DNA of 64,000 nt from UBA10646 sp046296295 (GTDB lineage: Bacteria; Bacteroidota; Bacteroidia; Chitinophagales; Chitinophagaceae). The position numbers and the translations under genes are program-made. Positions within the stretch are counted from its first letter, which is position 1. The number at the start of each line of letters is the position of its first letter. The notes under the pieces are model-generated. The model was not told the origin of the DNA and ran no database searches. It saw nothing but the letters and a program-made list of their open reading frames with translations. Below, in pieces: positions 8,289 through 17,302 of this stretch. The stretch covers positions 13,874-77,873 of the forward strand of contig JBKBLG010000016.1 of assembly GCA_046296295.1 (NCBI GenBank). Reading direction: 5' to 3'.

Positions 8289-9653
8289 ATGAGTAAACCA
8301 AGTATCCCGCAGGGAACCAGAGATTTCAGTGCCGATGTAGTTCGTAAGCGTCAATACATTTTCAATACTATACGCAGCGTATTTGAATTATACGGCTTTC
8401 AACCACTTGAAACGCCAGCCATGGAGAACCTAACCACACTTATGGGGAAGTATGGCGAAGAAGGCGATAAACTTATTTTTAAAGTGCTCAACAATGGCTT
8501 TGAGCGTCCAGAAAAGCATGAGCAAGCCCGTGCCGATTTCGAAAAAATACTTGCAGGCAAAAACACAAAAGATATTACCGAACGAGCATTAAGATACGAT
8601 TTAACCATTCCCTTTGCACGTTATGTTGCCATGCATCATGGGCAGCTCACCTTTCCATTCAAGCGTTATCAAATACAACCTGTTTGGCGTGCCGATAGGC
8701 CGCAACGTGGCCGCTACCGTGAGTTTTATCAATGCGATGCCGATGTAGTGGGCAGTGCTAGCTTATTGAACGAGGTGGAGCTTACCAATATTTACGTAAG
8801 TGCTTTTGAACAATTGCACATACCTGTTGAAATAAGAATTAACAGCCGTAAAATTTTAGCAGCCTTAGCCGAAATATGCGGCGGCAGCGAAAAGCTTGTA
8901 GATATTACCGTTGCCATCGACAAGCTCGATAAAATCGGACTCGCTAAAGTACAAGAAGAGCTTGCAGAACGCGGCCTAAGTAACACACAAATTGCCACTA
9001 TTACCAAATACCTTCAAATTAATGGCGACAACGCTACCAAGCTGAGTGCCATGGAGGAATTATTAGGTAATAACACCATAGGAGAACAAGGGTTATCTGA
9101 AATCAAGTATATATTATCGCATCAGCCGAGCCAACAAGTGGTTGTAGACTTCACCCTTGCCAGAGGTTTGAACTATTACACCGGTATCATTTTCGAAGTT
9201 AAAGCAGTAGGGGTTCAAATAGGCAGCATCGGTGGCGGCGGCCGATACGATGATTTAACAGGTTTATTTGGTGTACCAAACCTTCCCGGGGTTGGTATTA
9301 GCTTTGGCATTGATAGAATTTACGATGTTATGGAAGAGCTTAATGCCTTTCCGGCAACCGTTGTAACGGGTACGAAAATTTTATTTTTTAATCTTGGTGC
9401 AGCCGAAAGCAACTACGCATTTCAAATCATGCAACAAGTACGGCAAGCAGGCATTGCAGCAGAACTCTATCACGAACAGAGCAAGCTCGATAAACAGTTT
9501 AAGTATGCCGAGAAAAAACAAATTCCATTCGTAGCAATTATTGGCAGCCAAGAAATGGAGGCTCAAGAAATGCAACTAAAAAATATTGTTTCCGGCCAGC
9601 AGCAACGCCTGAAAGCAGCTAACCTTGTTGCACATTTAAAACAAGTAATATAA
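8289..9653 (+). CDS. hisS: Histidyl-tRNA synthetase
   Basis: This 454-residue class II aminoacyl-tRNA synthetase charges tRNA-His. Class II motif 2 is seen as QIQPVWRADRPQRGRYREFY. The histidine-specific segments GLNYYTGIIFE and GGGGRYDDLTGLFG are intact, and motif 3 is GVGISFGIDRIYDV. A C-terminal anticodon-binding domain begins at about residue 355 (KILFFNLGAAES). The start MSKPSIPQGTRDFSADVV is the typical HisRS N-terminus. It lies directly behind the phosphatase gene and ends at a hairpin-rich intergenic region. Confidence 0.97.
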   Translation: MSKPSIPQGTRDFSADVVRKRQYIFNTIRSVFELYGFQPLETPAMENLTTLMGKYGEEGDKLIFKVLNNGFERPEKHEQARADFEKILAGKNTKDITERALRYDLTIPFARYVAMHHGQLTFPFKRYQIQPVWRADRPQRGRYREFYQCDADVVGSASLLNEVELTNIYVSAFEQLHIPVEIRINSRKILAALAEICGGSEKLVDITVAIDKLDKIGLAKVQEELAERGLSNTQIATITKYLQINGDNATKLSAMEELLGNNTIGEQGLSEIKYILSHQPSQQVVVDFTLARGLNYYTGIIFEVKAVGVQIGSIGGGGRYDDLTGLFGVPNLPGVGISFGIDRIYDVMEELNAFPATVVTGTKILFFNLGAAESNYAFQIMQQVRQAGIAAELYHEQSKLDKQFKYAEKKQIPFVAIIGSQEMEAQEMQLKNIVSGQQQRLKAANLVAHLKQVI

Positions 9654-9659
9654 TATTTC

Positions 9660-9673
9660 ACCTTACGGTAAAT
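9660..9673 (-). repeat. Dispersed 13-mer, exact copy after hisS
   Basis: This copy (accttacggtaaat) lies seven bases after the hisS stop, between hisS and its terminator. It is one of the intergenic copies of the repeat described in the findings. Confidence 0.9.
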
Positions 9674-9679
9674 GATGTA

Positions 9680-9720
9680 AAAAAGAGGCTGTCTCAAAAC
9701 GCAGAAACAGCCTCTTTTTA
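9680..9720. terminator. Bidirectional terminator between hisS and thiolase
   Basis: The stem AAAAGAGGCTGT pairs with ACAGCCTCTTTT across a 12-14 base loop and is flanked by A and T runs, so it can work on both strands. It serves hisS (plus) and possibly the thiolase gene (minus), which converge here. Confidence 0.75.
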
Positions 9721-9791
9721 TTCGGATACCTGATAGAAATAAAAATGGTATCAGCGACGCTCAGACTGTTCATTTTTCGTTTGAGACTGCC
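9687..9791. mobile_element. Possible tiny IS or MITE remnant
   Basis: The 105-base segment is bounded by imperfect inverted ends, GGCTGTCTCAAAACG (9687-9701) and CGTTTGAGACTGCC (9778-9791), which differ by one gap and one mismatch. Such ends resemble those of some insertion sequences with a GAGGCTGTCTCAAAA tip. No transposase frame and no clear target duplication are visible, so this could simply be two adjoining hairpins. Confidence 0.3.
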
Positions 9792-9822
9792 ACATTACTT
9801 TACTAGTATTTCAACATATCTG

Positions 9823-11016
9823 CTATAATTTTTCATAAATCACCGCAGCACCCTGCCCTACGCCCACGCACATGGTAGCAACACCGTATTTTGCGTTTTG
9901 TCTTTGCATTTCGTGTATCAAGGTAGCTGTGATACGACTACCACTACAACCCAGCGGATGGCCTAGTGCAATGGCACCACCATTCACATTCACTTTTGTA
10001 GGGTCTAACCCTAAATCTTGTATACATGCTAAGCTTTGGCTTGCAAATGCCTCGTTAAGTTCTGCAATAGCAATATCATTTACCGTAAGGCCCGCTCGTT
10101 GCAATGCTTTTTGTGTAGCTGGCACTGGCCCTACCCCCATAATGGCCGGATCTACTCCGGCAATACCTACACTTACTACACGTGCCAAAGGTTTCAAACC
10201 AAACAACTTAACAGCGGTTTCGCTGGCTAATAGCACTGCCGCTGCACCATCGTTAATACCCGAAGAGTTGCCTGCAGTAACCGTACCATCTTTAGCAAAT
10301 GCAGGCTTTAAACTTGCTAATTTTTCTAAAGTAGTAGCACGGGGGTGTTCATCGGTATTAAAAATGGTAGGCTGTTTATTTTCTGTAATTTCTACGGGTA
10401 CTATTTCGTTGGCAAACTTGCCAGCAGCATGCGCTGCTGCATACTTTTCTTGACTAGCTAAAGCAAAAGCATCTTGTGCCTCCCTGCTAATATTCCAGCG
10501 GCGAGCTACATTTTCGGCAGTTTCGCCCATACTGTAAGGGTGGTACATTTCGGCGAGTTTTTTATTGGTGAATCGCCAGCCAATAGTAGTATCGTAAGTT
10601 TCAACCTTACGGCCCCAGGCACCATCGCTTTTAGCAGTAACAAAAGGTGCACGGGTCATGCTTTCTACCCCTCCGGCAATGTATAACATACCATCGCCAC
10701 AAGTAATAGCACGGCTAGCATCAATAATGGCTTGTAAGCCGCTTGCACACAATCTATTAACGGTATTGCCAGCTACTGTTACCGGAAGTCCGGCTAATAA
10801 GGCGGCCATACGGGCAACATTGCGGTTATCTTCACCACTTTGGTTGGCGGCACCGGCAATAACATCTTCAATAACATTAACATCGATACTTGGGTTACGT
10901 TGTATCAACGCTTTAATCACATGCGCCAGCAAATCATCGGGGCGAATGGTGCTTAATTTGCCACCATAGCGGCCAATAGGTGTTCTTACAGCATCTATAA
11001 TGTAAGCGGTATGCAT
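9823..11016 (-). CDS. Acetyl-CoA C-acyltransferase (thiolase)
   Basis: This 397-residue thiolase cleaves 3-ketoacyl-CoA with CoA, or condenses acyl-CoA units. The nucleophile C90 lies in NRLCASGLQAI, the histidine in GGAIALGHPLGCSGSRI, and the second catalytic cysteine in MCVGVGQGAAVIYE at the C-terminus. The sequence looks closest to the FadA/PcaF group (beta-ketoadipyl or fatty-acid thiolases), but substrate choice cannot be read from these motifs. A copy of the dispersed repeat lies in frame and encodes LTVN in AGLTVNDIAIAELNEAF, a surface-adjacent position next to the conserved NEAF loop. No other beta-oxidation gene is adjacent. Confidence 0.93.
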   Translation of the reverse strand: MHTAYIIDAVRTPIGRYGGKLSTIRPDDLLAHVIKALIQRNPSIDVNVIEDVIAGAANQSGEDNRNVARMAALLAGLPVTVAGNTVNRLCASGLQAIIDASRAITCGDGMLYIAGGVESMTRAPFVTAKSDGAWGRKVETYDTTIGWRFTNKKLAEMYHPYSMGETAENVARRWNISREAQDAFALASQEKYAAAHAAGKFANEIVPVEITENKQPTIFNTDEHPRATTLEKLASLKPAFAKDGTVTAGNSSGINDGAAAVLLASETAVKLFGLKPLARVVSVGIAGVDPAIMGVGPVPATQKALQRAGLTVNDIAIAELNEAFASQSLACIQDLGLDPTKVNVNGGAIALGHPLGCSGSRITATLIHEMQRQNAKYGVATMCVGVGQGAAVIYEKL

Positions 11017-11111
11017 ATTCTATTTTTTATACTAACAGCATTAAGCCGTATAAACAAACAACAAATTAAGTTACAAGATTTGTGAAAACCTTGACCCAGT
11101 AAGGGTATTTT

Positions 11112-11155
11112 ACCTTGCGGTAAATGGCTACGCAGCAATACATTTACCGTAAGGT
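11112..11155. repeat. Facing pair of the dispersed 13-mer
   Basis: Two copies face each other (accttgcggtaaatg, then catttaccgtaaggt) across a 14-base spacer, forming an imperfect 15-bp stem with one mismatch. They lie between the RluA-type gene and the thiolase gene, both on the minus strand. Confidence 0.85.
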
Positions 11156-11161
11156 GTTATT

Positions 11162-11875
11162 TTACAAAGGCATTTGGAGCTGTTTGAGGGTAGCTCTTAA
11201 ATCTTTTGGGATAGGTGCTTCTAATTGATAGTGTTCGTTGAATAATGTAAATGCCATACTATGGCTGTGCAATGCTAACCTACCCAGTATTGGCAACTCT
11301 TCTAACATGTGCTTACTTAGTTTGTAATTACGTTTGATTTGACTAAGCAACAATGGTTTTCCATCGCCATAAAGTGGGTCGCATACCAAACTATGCCCAA
11401 TGTGTTGCAAATGAATTCTAATTTGGTGTGTACGGCCTGTATGTATGCGAAAACGTACCCAACTGAACTGCTTACTGGTAGCTACAACTTCGTAGTCGGT
11501 TACAGAAGGCTTACCACGTTGTGCTATAACCATACGTCCGTTTTTAGCACTATGTTCGGCAATAGGTGCATCAATGGTGCCTTTGGGGTTTATGAATAAC
11601 CCATTCACCAAACCAACATAGATTTTTTCCATTTCACGCCCTTCGAATAGTACGCTTAAAGCCTTGTGCGCTGCTGCATTTTTTGCGAACAAAATAAGGC
11701 CGCTGGTATCTTTATCGAGGCGGTGTACAGTGAATATGTTGCCTTTACCAAAGCGTTGCTCCAGCAATATTTTCAAAGAAATTTCTTTACCCTCCCTATC
11801 GGGTATGCTTAATAAGCCTGAAGGTTTGTACAGCGCAATAAAGTGCTCGTTTTCGGTAATGATATCTAGTTGCAT
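11162..11875 (-). CDS. RluA-family RNA pseudouridine synthase
   Basis: This enzyme of about 237 residues isomerises uridine to pseudouridine in rRNA or tRNA. The catalytic motif HRLDKDTSGL lies at residues 51-60 with D54 as the nucleophile. Later landmarks are RFRIHTGRTHQIRIHLQHIGH and DPLYGDGKP. There is no S4 domain, so it resembles the short RluA/RluC-like forms. I preferred the ATG at 11873-11875 (MQLDIITEN) to a TTG nine bases upstream. It starts 9 bases after the fabD stop, so the two genes are likely co-transcribed. Confidence 0.9.
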   Translation of the reverse strand: MQLDIITENEHFIALYKPSGLLSIPDREGKEISLKILLEQRFGKGNIFTVHRLDKDTSGLILFAKNAAAHKALSVLFEGREMEKIYVGLVNGLFINPKGTIDAPIAEHSAKNGRMVIAQRGKPSVTDYEVVATSKQFSWVRFRIHTGRTHQIRIHLQHIGHSLVCDPLYGDGKPLLLSQIKRNYKLSKHMLEELPILGRLALHSHSMAFTLFNEHYQLEAPIPKDLRATLKQLQMPL

Positions 11876-11884
11876 AAGCAGCAA

Positions 11885-12778
11885 TTAACCGATACCGTTA
11901 ACGGTAACTTCTTTTACAATTTTAGGAATGAGACCTTGAAGCACCTTGCCGGGGCCGCATTCTGTGAACACGGTAGCGCCATCGGTATGCATAGCTTGTA
12001 CACTTTGGGTCCAACGAACGGCACCTGTAAGTTGTGTAATTAAATTCTGTTTGATAGCATCGGCATCGGTAACAGCTTGTGCTACTACATTTTGATACAC
12101 TGGGCAAGTTGGTGTATGAAAGGTTGTTGCCTCAATAGCAGCAGCTAACTCTTTTTGTGCAGGCAACATCAAAGGGCTGTGAAATGCACCACCTACAGGC
12201 AATACCAATGCACGCTTAGCACCCGCAGCCTTCATACGTTCGCAAGCAATTTCTATCCCTTTTATGCTACCACTAATTACCAACTGACCAGGACAATTAT
12301 AATTTGCAGCCACTACTACTTCGTTGGTGTCGGCTTGCACCTCTGCACATACGGCTTCAACTTTATCGTCGGCTAAAGCCAATACCGCAGCCATAGTACC
12401 AGGCTGTAGTTCGCAAGCTTTTTGCATAGCTTGTGCACGAATGCTCACCAACTTTAAAGCATCGGCAAAGCTCAATGTTTTATTTGCTACCAGAGCACTA
12501 AACTCGCCCAAAGAGTGCCCAGCCACCATGTTAGGTACTATTGTATTTTGTACCAAAAAACTTACAACACTATGTACGAAAACTGCTGGCTGTGTTACTT
12601 TGGTTTGACGCAAATCTTCATCGCTTCCACTAAACATTACATCGCTAAGGCGAAAGCCGAGTATATCGTTGGCTTGTTCAAATAATTCTTTTGCGGTGAT
12701 ATTGTTTTCATACAAATCTTTACCCATACCATTGAATTGGCTTCCCTGACCAGGAAATACAAATGCATGCAAGCTCAT
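11885..12778 (-). CDS. fabD: Malonyl-CoA:ACP transacylase
   Basis: This 297-residue enzyme loads malonate onto acyl carrier protein for fatty-acid synthesis. The serine nucleophile S89 lies in AGHSLGEF, the N-terminus carries the oxyanion motif FPGQGSQ at residues 8-14, and the conserved histidine is in GGAFHSPLM. The chosen start MSLHAFVFPGQGSQ (ATG 12776-12778) fits the family. A longer frame with seven more residues exists but overlaps non-conserved sequence. No other fab or acpP gene is adjacent; fabH is 17 kb away in this window. Confidence 0.95.
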   Translation of the reverse strand: MSLHAFVFPGQGSQFNGMGKDLYENNITAKELFEQANDILGFRLSDVMFSGSDEDLRQTKVTQPAVFVHSVVSFLVQNTIVPNMVAGHSLGEFSALVANKTLSFADALKLVSIRAQAMQKACELQPGTMAAVLALADDKVEAVCAEVQADTNEVVVAANYNCPGQLVISGSIKGIEIACERMKAAGAKRALVLPVGGAFHSPLMLPAQKELAAAIEATTFHTPTCPVYQNVVAQAVTDADAIKQNLITQLTGAVRWTQSVQAMHTDGATVFTECGPGKVLQGLIPKIVKEVTVNGIG

Positions 12779-12823
12779 GAACAAATATTTAGGCTGCAAA
12801 AATAGGTGTATCGTAACAACCGC

Positions 12824-12860
12824 TACCGTTAGGTTTTAACTAAGCAACCTTACGGTAAAT
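12824..12860. repeat. Imperfect facing pair of the dispersed 13-mer
   Basis: taccgttaggtt (12824-12835) faces aaccttacggta (12846-12857) with one mismatch, giving a 12-bp stem at the junction between the MATE stop codon and fabD. The second half is an exact 13-mer copy that encodes IYRKV at the C-terminus of the MATE protein. Confidence 0.75.
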
Positions 12861-14165
12861 TTGATTGAAGAATCGAATATTTAGCAATAAACCCGAAGTG
12901 GTTAAACCTGCTACCAACCCTAACCAAATGCCAGCAGCTTGTAGTTCGTGCACAAATGCCAGATAATACCCGGTGGGTATTCCAATTACCCAATATGCAA
13001 TTGCTACGAAAATGGTAGGTACTTTCACATCTTTACGTCCACGGCATAACCCAACTCCAATAGCTTGTGCAGCATCGGATATTTGAAACAGTGCTGCGTA
13101 CAGTAACAAATTTGCCGCAAGGCCCATAACCATATTTTCATTGGTAAATATTTGTGGCAACCACTCATTACCAAATGCCAGCCCCAAAGCACATATAACG
13201 CCGTACAATACCCCCCCTAAAAGAGTTGACTTTCCTATGGCAAGCATTTGCTGTTGATTGCTTTGTCCGTACGCATAGCTAACACGAATACTACCGGCTA
13301 CAGAAAAACCAAGTGCCACCATAAATGTGGTACTAGCGCAGTTGAGTGCTATTTGATGTGCTGCTTGTTGTGTTGCACCTAACCAACCCACCATAATACC
13401 TGAAACACTGAAAGCCGCTACTTCCATTGTGTATTGCAGGCTACTAGGAATACCTAATTTGAGCAGTTGTTGTAAGGTAGCTATATGCCATAAAGAACGC
13501 CATTGTACATTGGCAACATATTTTTTAAACCAACGATGCTTAGCCACTACCCACCACATGGCTAACATCATCAATACTCTCGTGATAAGTGTTGCTGCAC
13601 CTGCCCCAAAAAGTTCCCATCGAGGGAAGCCCCAATGGCCGAATATAAAAAGCCAATTAAGCAATCCATTAATCGGAAGTGCCAGCAATGAAATTAACAT
13701 GGCAGTGCTGGTATGCTGCAACCCATCGGCAAACTGCTTAAAAGCCATGAACAATAACATAGGTAACAAGCTTACTGCCATGGTAATGTAATATGGTACG
13801 CTTAATGCAGCCACCTCGGCATCTTGCCGCATATGAAATAGCATAGGATACGAGGGCACCAAAATGGCAACAAGCAATAAGCCTGCTATTAACATCATTA
13901 CTACACCATTACCCAATAGCCTGCTAATACCAGCAACATTCCTTTGACCTTGTGCAATTGCTATGAGCGGTGTGATACCCATAGATAAGCCAATGCCCAT
14001 TACTTGTGGTATGCCAATAACATTGTTAACCAAAGAACTCGCTGCAAGCAATTTATAGCTAACAGCACCTACCATGGCACTATCAATCAAACCCAAACCA
14101 ACTTGTACCAAATTACCCAAAATGATGGGTAAGGCTAGCTTTAATGTTGCATTAAACTGTTGCAT
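12840..14165 (-). CDS. MATE-family multidrug/sodium antiporter
   Basis: This exporter of about 441 residues has 12 hydrophobic segments arranged as two bundles of six. The N-terminal half shows the MATE signature region PIILGNLVQVGLGLIDSAMVG, and the second half repeats it around SLQYTMEVAAFSVSGIMVGWLG. Such proteins export cationic drugs and metabolites using a sodium or proton gradient. I chose ATG 14163-14165 (MQQFNATLKLALP) over an upstream TTG. The C-terminus (FFNQIYRKVA) is encoded in part by a dispersed-repeat copy. Substrate is unknown. Confidence 0.9.
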   Translation of the reverse strand: MQQFNATLKLALPIILGNLVQVGLGLIDSAMVGAVSYKLLAASSLVNNVIGIPQVMGIGLSMGITPLIAIAQGQRNVAGISRLLGNGVVMMLIAGLLLVAILVPSYPMLFHMRQDAEVAALSVPYYITMAVSLLPMLLFMAFKQFADGLQHTSTAMLISLLALPINGLLNWLFIFGHWGFPRWELFGAGAATLITRVLMMLAMWWVVAKHRWFKKYVANVQWRSLWHIATLQQLLKLGIPSSLQYTMEVAAFSVSGIMVGWLGATQQAAHQIALNCASTTFMVALGFSVAGSIRVSYAYGQSNQQQMLAIGKSTLLGGVLYGVICALGLAFGNEWLPQIFTNENMVMGLAANLLLYAALFQISDAAQAIGVGLCRGRKDVKVPTIFVAIAYWVIGIPTGYYLAFVHELQAAGIWLGLVAGLTTSGLLLNIRFFNQIYRKVA

Positions 14166-14237
14166 AGCTGGCAAATGTAGCCATCCAACCTAGTATAGCT
14201 TATTCAAAAGTGAGCATTAACTTATCTTAGCGGCCTT

Positions 14238-15461
14238 ATGAGCCAATTTTTAAGCAACGAGCAGTTAATAGATGCAGCCAAGCAATTTGGAACACCATTG
14301 TATGTATACAACACCCAACAAATTACACAGCAGTATGAGCAACTTACGGCAGCTTTTAAAAATGTAAAGGCACGTTTTTTTTATGCCTGCAAATCGCTTA
14401 CAAATGTAAATATTTTGCAACATTTATGTAAGTTAGGTAGTGGCCTAGATTGTGTGAGCATCAATGAGGTATTATTGGGTTTAAAGGCAGGTTTTGCACC
14501 ACAGAATATTTTATACACACCCAACTGTGTTGATTTCGAAGAAATTGAAGCTGCCAAGCAACTAAGTGTTCATATTAATATTGACAACATTAGTATTCTT
14601 GAACAATTCGGCACCAAATATGGCGGTAGCTACCCCGTATGCATTCGTTTAAATCCGCATATTATGGCGGGTGGCAACTATAAGATTTCAACCGGGCATG
14701 TTGATAGTAAGTTTGGCATAAGCATTCACCAGATCAGACATATTGAACGTGTGGTTAAAACAACCGGCATTCATGTACAAGGCATACACATGCACACTGG
14801 TAGTGAGATTAAGGATGTGAATGTATTCTTGCAAGGGTTGGAAGTAATGTTTGCGATGGCAACCCACTTCCCCAATATTGAGTTTATAGATTTAGGTAGT
14901 GGTTTTAAAGTGCCGTATCAGGCAGGCGATGTTCAAACCGATATTGATATACTAGGTATAAAAGTTGCTGAGGCATTTGAAGCTTACCAACAAGAAACAG
15001 GCAAATCATTAGAAGTATGGTTTGAGCCAGGCAAATTTTTAGTGAGTGAAGCGGGCTACTTTATAGTAAAAGCAAACGTTATAAAACAAACAACTGCTAC
15101 CGTTTTTGTAGGGGTGAATAGTGGCTTCAATCATTTGATCCGCCCTATGTTTTACGATGCCTACCATAGAATTGAAAATATAAGCAACCCACAAGGTGCA
15201 GCACGTATTTATACTGTTGTAGGTAACATTTGTGAAACCGACACTTTTGCTTGGGATAGAAAAATTAGTGAGGTACGTGAAGGCGATTATTTAGTGTTTT
15301 ACAATGCTGGTGCTTATGGTTTTGAGATGAGTAGTAATTTCAATAGCCGCCTACGCCCTGCTGAAGTAATGTTAAATAGCCAAGGGCAGTGGCAACTGAT
15401 TCGTCAGCGTGAAACCTTCGATGATTTATTACGTAATCAAATTATATCCGATCAAGTATAA
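14238..15461 (+). CDS. lysA: Diaminopimelate decarboxylase
   Basis: This 407-residue PLP enzyme of the alanine-racemase-like fold makes L-lysine from meso-diaminopimelate, the last step of lysine synthesis. The PLP lysine is K52 in FFYACKSLTNVNIL. The substrate-binding segments HMHTGSEI, FIDLGSGFKVPY and WFEPGKFLVSEAG are present, and the C-terminal barrel holds GNICETDTFAWDR and the YNAGAYGFEMSSNFNSR stretch contacted by substrate. The length is normal. It is followed after 17 bases by an acetyltransferase gene and starts in a divergent region facing the MATE gene. Confidence 0.95.
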   Translation: MSQFLSNEQLIDAAKQFGTPLYVYNTQQITQQYEQLTAAFKNVKARFFYACKSLTNVNILQHLCKLGSGLDCVSINEVLLGLKAGFAPQNILYTPNCVDFEEIEAAKQLSVHINIDNISILEQFGTKYGGSYPVCIRLNPHIMAGGNYKISTGHVDSKFGISIHQIRHIERVVKTTGIHVQGIHMHTGSEIKDVNVFLQGLEVMFAMATHFPNIEFIDLGSGFKVPYQAGDVQTDIDILGIKVAEAFEAYQQETGKSLEVWFEPGKFLVSEAGYFIVKANVIKQTTATVFVGVNSGFNHLIRPMFYDAYHRIENISNPQGAARIYTVVGNICETDTFAWDRKISEVREGDYLVFYNAGAYGFEMSSNFNSRLRPAEVMLNSQGQWQLIRQRETFDDLLRNQIISDQV

Positions 15462-15478
15462 TTTTCCCAGCATACCAC

Positions 15479-15940
15479 ATGAACAATACGAACGCATTTG
15501 TTATACGCAAAGCAGTACGCAGCGATTGTACTCGCATGATGGAGTTAATACATGAACTTGCAGCCTACGAAAAAGCTCCGCATGAAGTAACTGTATCACT
15601 AGCGCATTTTGAAAATAGTGGTTTTGGTACCAAACCAGTATGGTGGGCTTATGTAGCCGAGGTAGATAGCACCGTAATAGGGTTTGCCCTATACTACATA
15701 CGATACAGTACTTGGAAGGGGCAGCGTATGTATCTTGAAGATTTGTTGGTTACAGAAGCCTGGCGAGGTAAAGGTGTAGGTATGCTACTTTTTAATGCCT
15801 TGATAGCTGCTGCTAAAGAACAACAACTTAATGGTATTACTTGGCAAGTGTTAAACTGGAATGAACCTGCTATCAACTTTTATAAAAAGCTTGCTGCCAA
15901 CTTTGATGCCTCATGGGTGAATTGTAGTTTGAATGTATAA
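15479..15940 (+). CDS. GNAT-family N-acetyltransferase
   Basis: This 153-residue acetyltransferase transfers acetyl from acetyl-CoA to an amine. The CoA pyrophosphate motif RGKGVG follows the strand YLEDLLVTEAW, and the motif B region NEPAINFYKKLAA is clear. The overall layout (N-terminal VIRKAVRSDCTRMMELIHELAAYEKAP, then YYIRYSTWKGQRMYLEDL) resembles eukaryotic-type diamine or spermidine acetyltransferases, so a polyamine or small amine is a fair guess. It lies downstream of lysA and may be co-transcribed. A perfect hairpin follows 18 bases after its stop. Confidence 0.85.
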   Translation: MNNTNAFVIRKAVRSDCTRMMELIHELAAYEKAPHEVTVSLAHFENSGFGTKPVWWAYVAEVDSTVIGFALYYIRYSTWKGQRMYLEDLLVTEAWRGKGVGMLLFNALIAAAKEQQLNGITWQVLNWNEPAINFYKKLAANFDASWVNCSLNV

Positions 15941-15954
15941 CACTTACGTAAATG
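15941..15954 (-). repeat. Shortened variant of the dispersed repeat
   Basis: cacttacgtaaatg lacks one G of the usual CCTTACGGTAAATG, so its core TTACGTAA is a true even palindrome. Similar forms occur at 43956-43969 and 45965-45975. Confidence 0.6.
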
Positions 15955-15958
15955 ATTG

Positions 15959-16011
15959 ACTATACAATACAAGTATGGCGGCCTACGGCCGCCATACTTG
16001 TATTGTATAGT
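15959..16011. terminator. Perfect 25-bp hairpin with GGCGGCC core
   Basis: Twenty-five bases pair perfectly with their reverse complement around the loop TAC. The inner part GGCGGCC/GGCCGCC closes a C(UACG)G-type tetraloop when read as RNA. It sits between the convergent acetyltransferase and RluB-type genes, as a bidirectional terminator would, but it has no T run. It belongs with the hairpins at 40430-40464 and 54173-54217. Confidence 0.8.
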
Positions 16012-16024
16012 TGTGTTGTTATAG

Positions 16025-17257
16025 TTACCTCTTCGTAAATGAACTATTCAAAAACTTCAGATTTCTAATTTCTTTTTCATTTAAAAAACGCCACTTGCCT
16101 CGCTCTACATTTTTCTTTGTAAGATTAGCAAACATTACACGATCTAAGTTGCGAACATCGTAACCCAAATGCTCAAACAAACGTCGTACAATTCTATTAC
16201 GACCGCTATGTATCTCTATACCAATTACCCTTTTATCTTTCGCATCGGCATAGGCTAAACTATCGGCTGCAATAAACCCATCTTTTAATTGAACACCTTG
16301 TAATATTTCTTGAAAATGCGTTTTTGTAAGCACCTTATCTAACTTAACTTCATAAATTTTCTTCACCTGAAAGCTAGGGTGTGTAAGCTTTTGCGCCAGT
16401 TCACCATCATTGGTCATTAATAAAACACCGGTAGTATTACGATCTAAACGACCAACCGGGTAGATACGTTGTTGTGCTGCATCTTTTACTAAATCTAATA
16501 CCGTTTTACGCCCTTCAGGATCTTTAACAGTAGTAATGTAATCTTTAGGTTTATTCAATAATATGTATACTAAATCGTGCTGTATATGTAGCAGTTTGCC
16601 GCCAAACTTAATTTTATCATCGCTGCTAACTTTAAAACCAGGCTCATATACTTTATCGCCATTAACTTCAACCTTACCTGCTTTAACCATTTCGGCGGCT
16701 TCGCGGCGGCCACAAATACCAGCATAAGCAATAAACTTATTCAACGGCATTTTTTCATTGATCGGCTTTTCAGAAATTGGTTCTGTTTTGAATTTTGTAC
16801 TACGATTGGTAGATGCTGTTGCTGTTTTATTTACCGTAAGGTTATTGGTAGGTGTAGTAACACGTTTTTGCCATTTCGGTTCAAAACTTTGCTTATCTGT
16901 TTTATCTATTTTTTTTGCAGCGGCTGGTTTTTTGGCAGTACTTAACAATGCTGCGGCCTTTTTAATATCGCCTTTTACGAAGCTATCTGCCCACTGTTGT
17001 AGTTGCTCTTTTTCAGATTGGTACTCCCTTGCGGTAAATGTTTTTTTGCCGGCAGGCTTTACGCTACGCGGGGCATTACTTGGTGCGTTATACTGCCAGC
17101 CTTGTTGTTCTGCTCGCTTTTTCTGACGCATTGCTTCGCCTACTGCACGTGCCTCGGCTTTTGCTTTTCGCTTTTCTTGTTTAAGTGTTTCTTTCTTTTT
17201 TGCACCGGCAAGTTTTGGATTGATAAACTTGTCGAAACCTGATGTTGCTTTCGCCAT
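16025..17257 (-). CDS. RluB/RsuA-type pseudouridine synthase with basic N-terminal extension
   Basis: This 410-residue protein has an S4 RNA-binding domain at about residues 168-215 (MPLNKFIAYAGICGRREAAEMVKAGKVEV in sense, broken here by convention into MPLNKFIAYAGICGRREAA and EMVKAGKVEV). The catalytic domain carries YPVGRLDRNTTGVLLMTNDGEL, whose aspartate attacks uridine, and later SGRNRIVRRLFEHLGY. The first 160 residues form a low-complexity, Lys/Ala/Gln-rich tail not found in short RluB forms; such tails are common in Bacteroidota. Two copies of the dispersed repeat fall in frame inside this tail, encoding NNLTVNK and FTARE. The expected target is 23S rRNA, by family. Confidence 0.9.
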   Translation of the reverse strand: MAKATSGFDKFINPKLAGAKKKETLKQEKRKAKAEARAVGEAMRQKKRAEQQGWQYNAPSNAPRSVKPAGKKTFTAREYQSEKEQLQQWADSFVKGDIKKAAALLSTAKKPAAAKKIDKTDKQSFEPKWQKRVTTPTNNLTVNKTATASTNRSTKFKTEPISEKPINEKMPLNKFIAYAGICGRREAAEMVKAGKVEVNGDKVYEPGFKVSSDDKIKFGGKLLHIQHDLVYILLNKPKDYITTVKDPEGRKTVLDLVKDAAQQRIYPVGRLDRNTTGVLLMTNDGELAQKLTHPSFQVKKIYEVKLDKVLTKTHFQEILQGVQLKDGFIAADSLAYADAKDKRVIGIEIHSGRNRIVRRLFEHLGYDVRNLDRVMFANLTKKNVERGKWRFLNEKEIRNLKFLNSSFTKR

Positions 17258-17302
17258 ACTACTTGTTTTAGCCGTTTTTCAACGGGATGATTGATATAAT
17301 AA

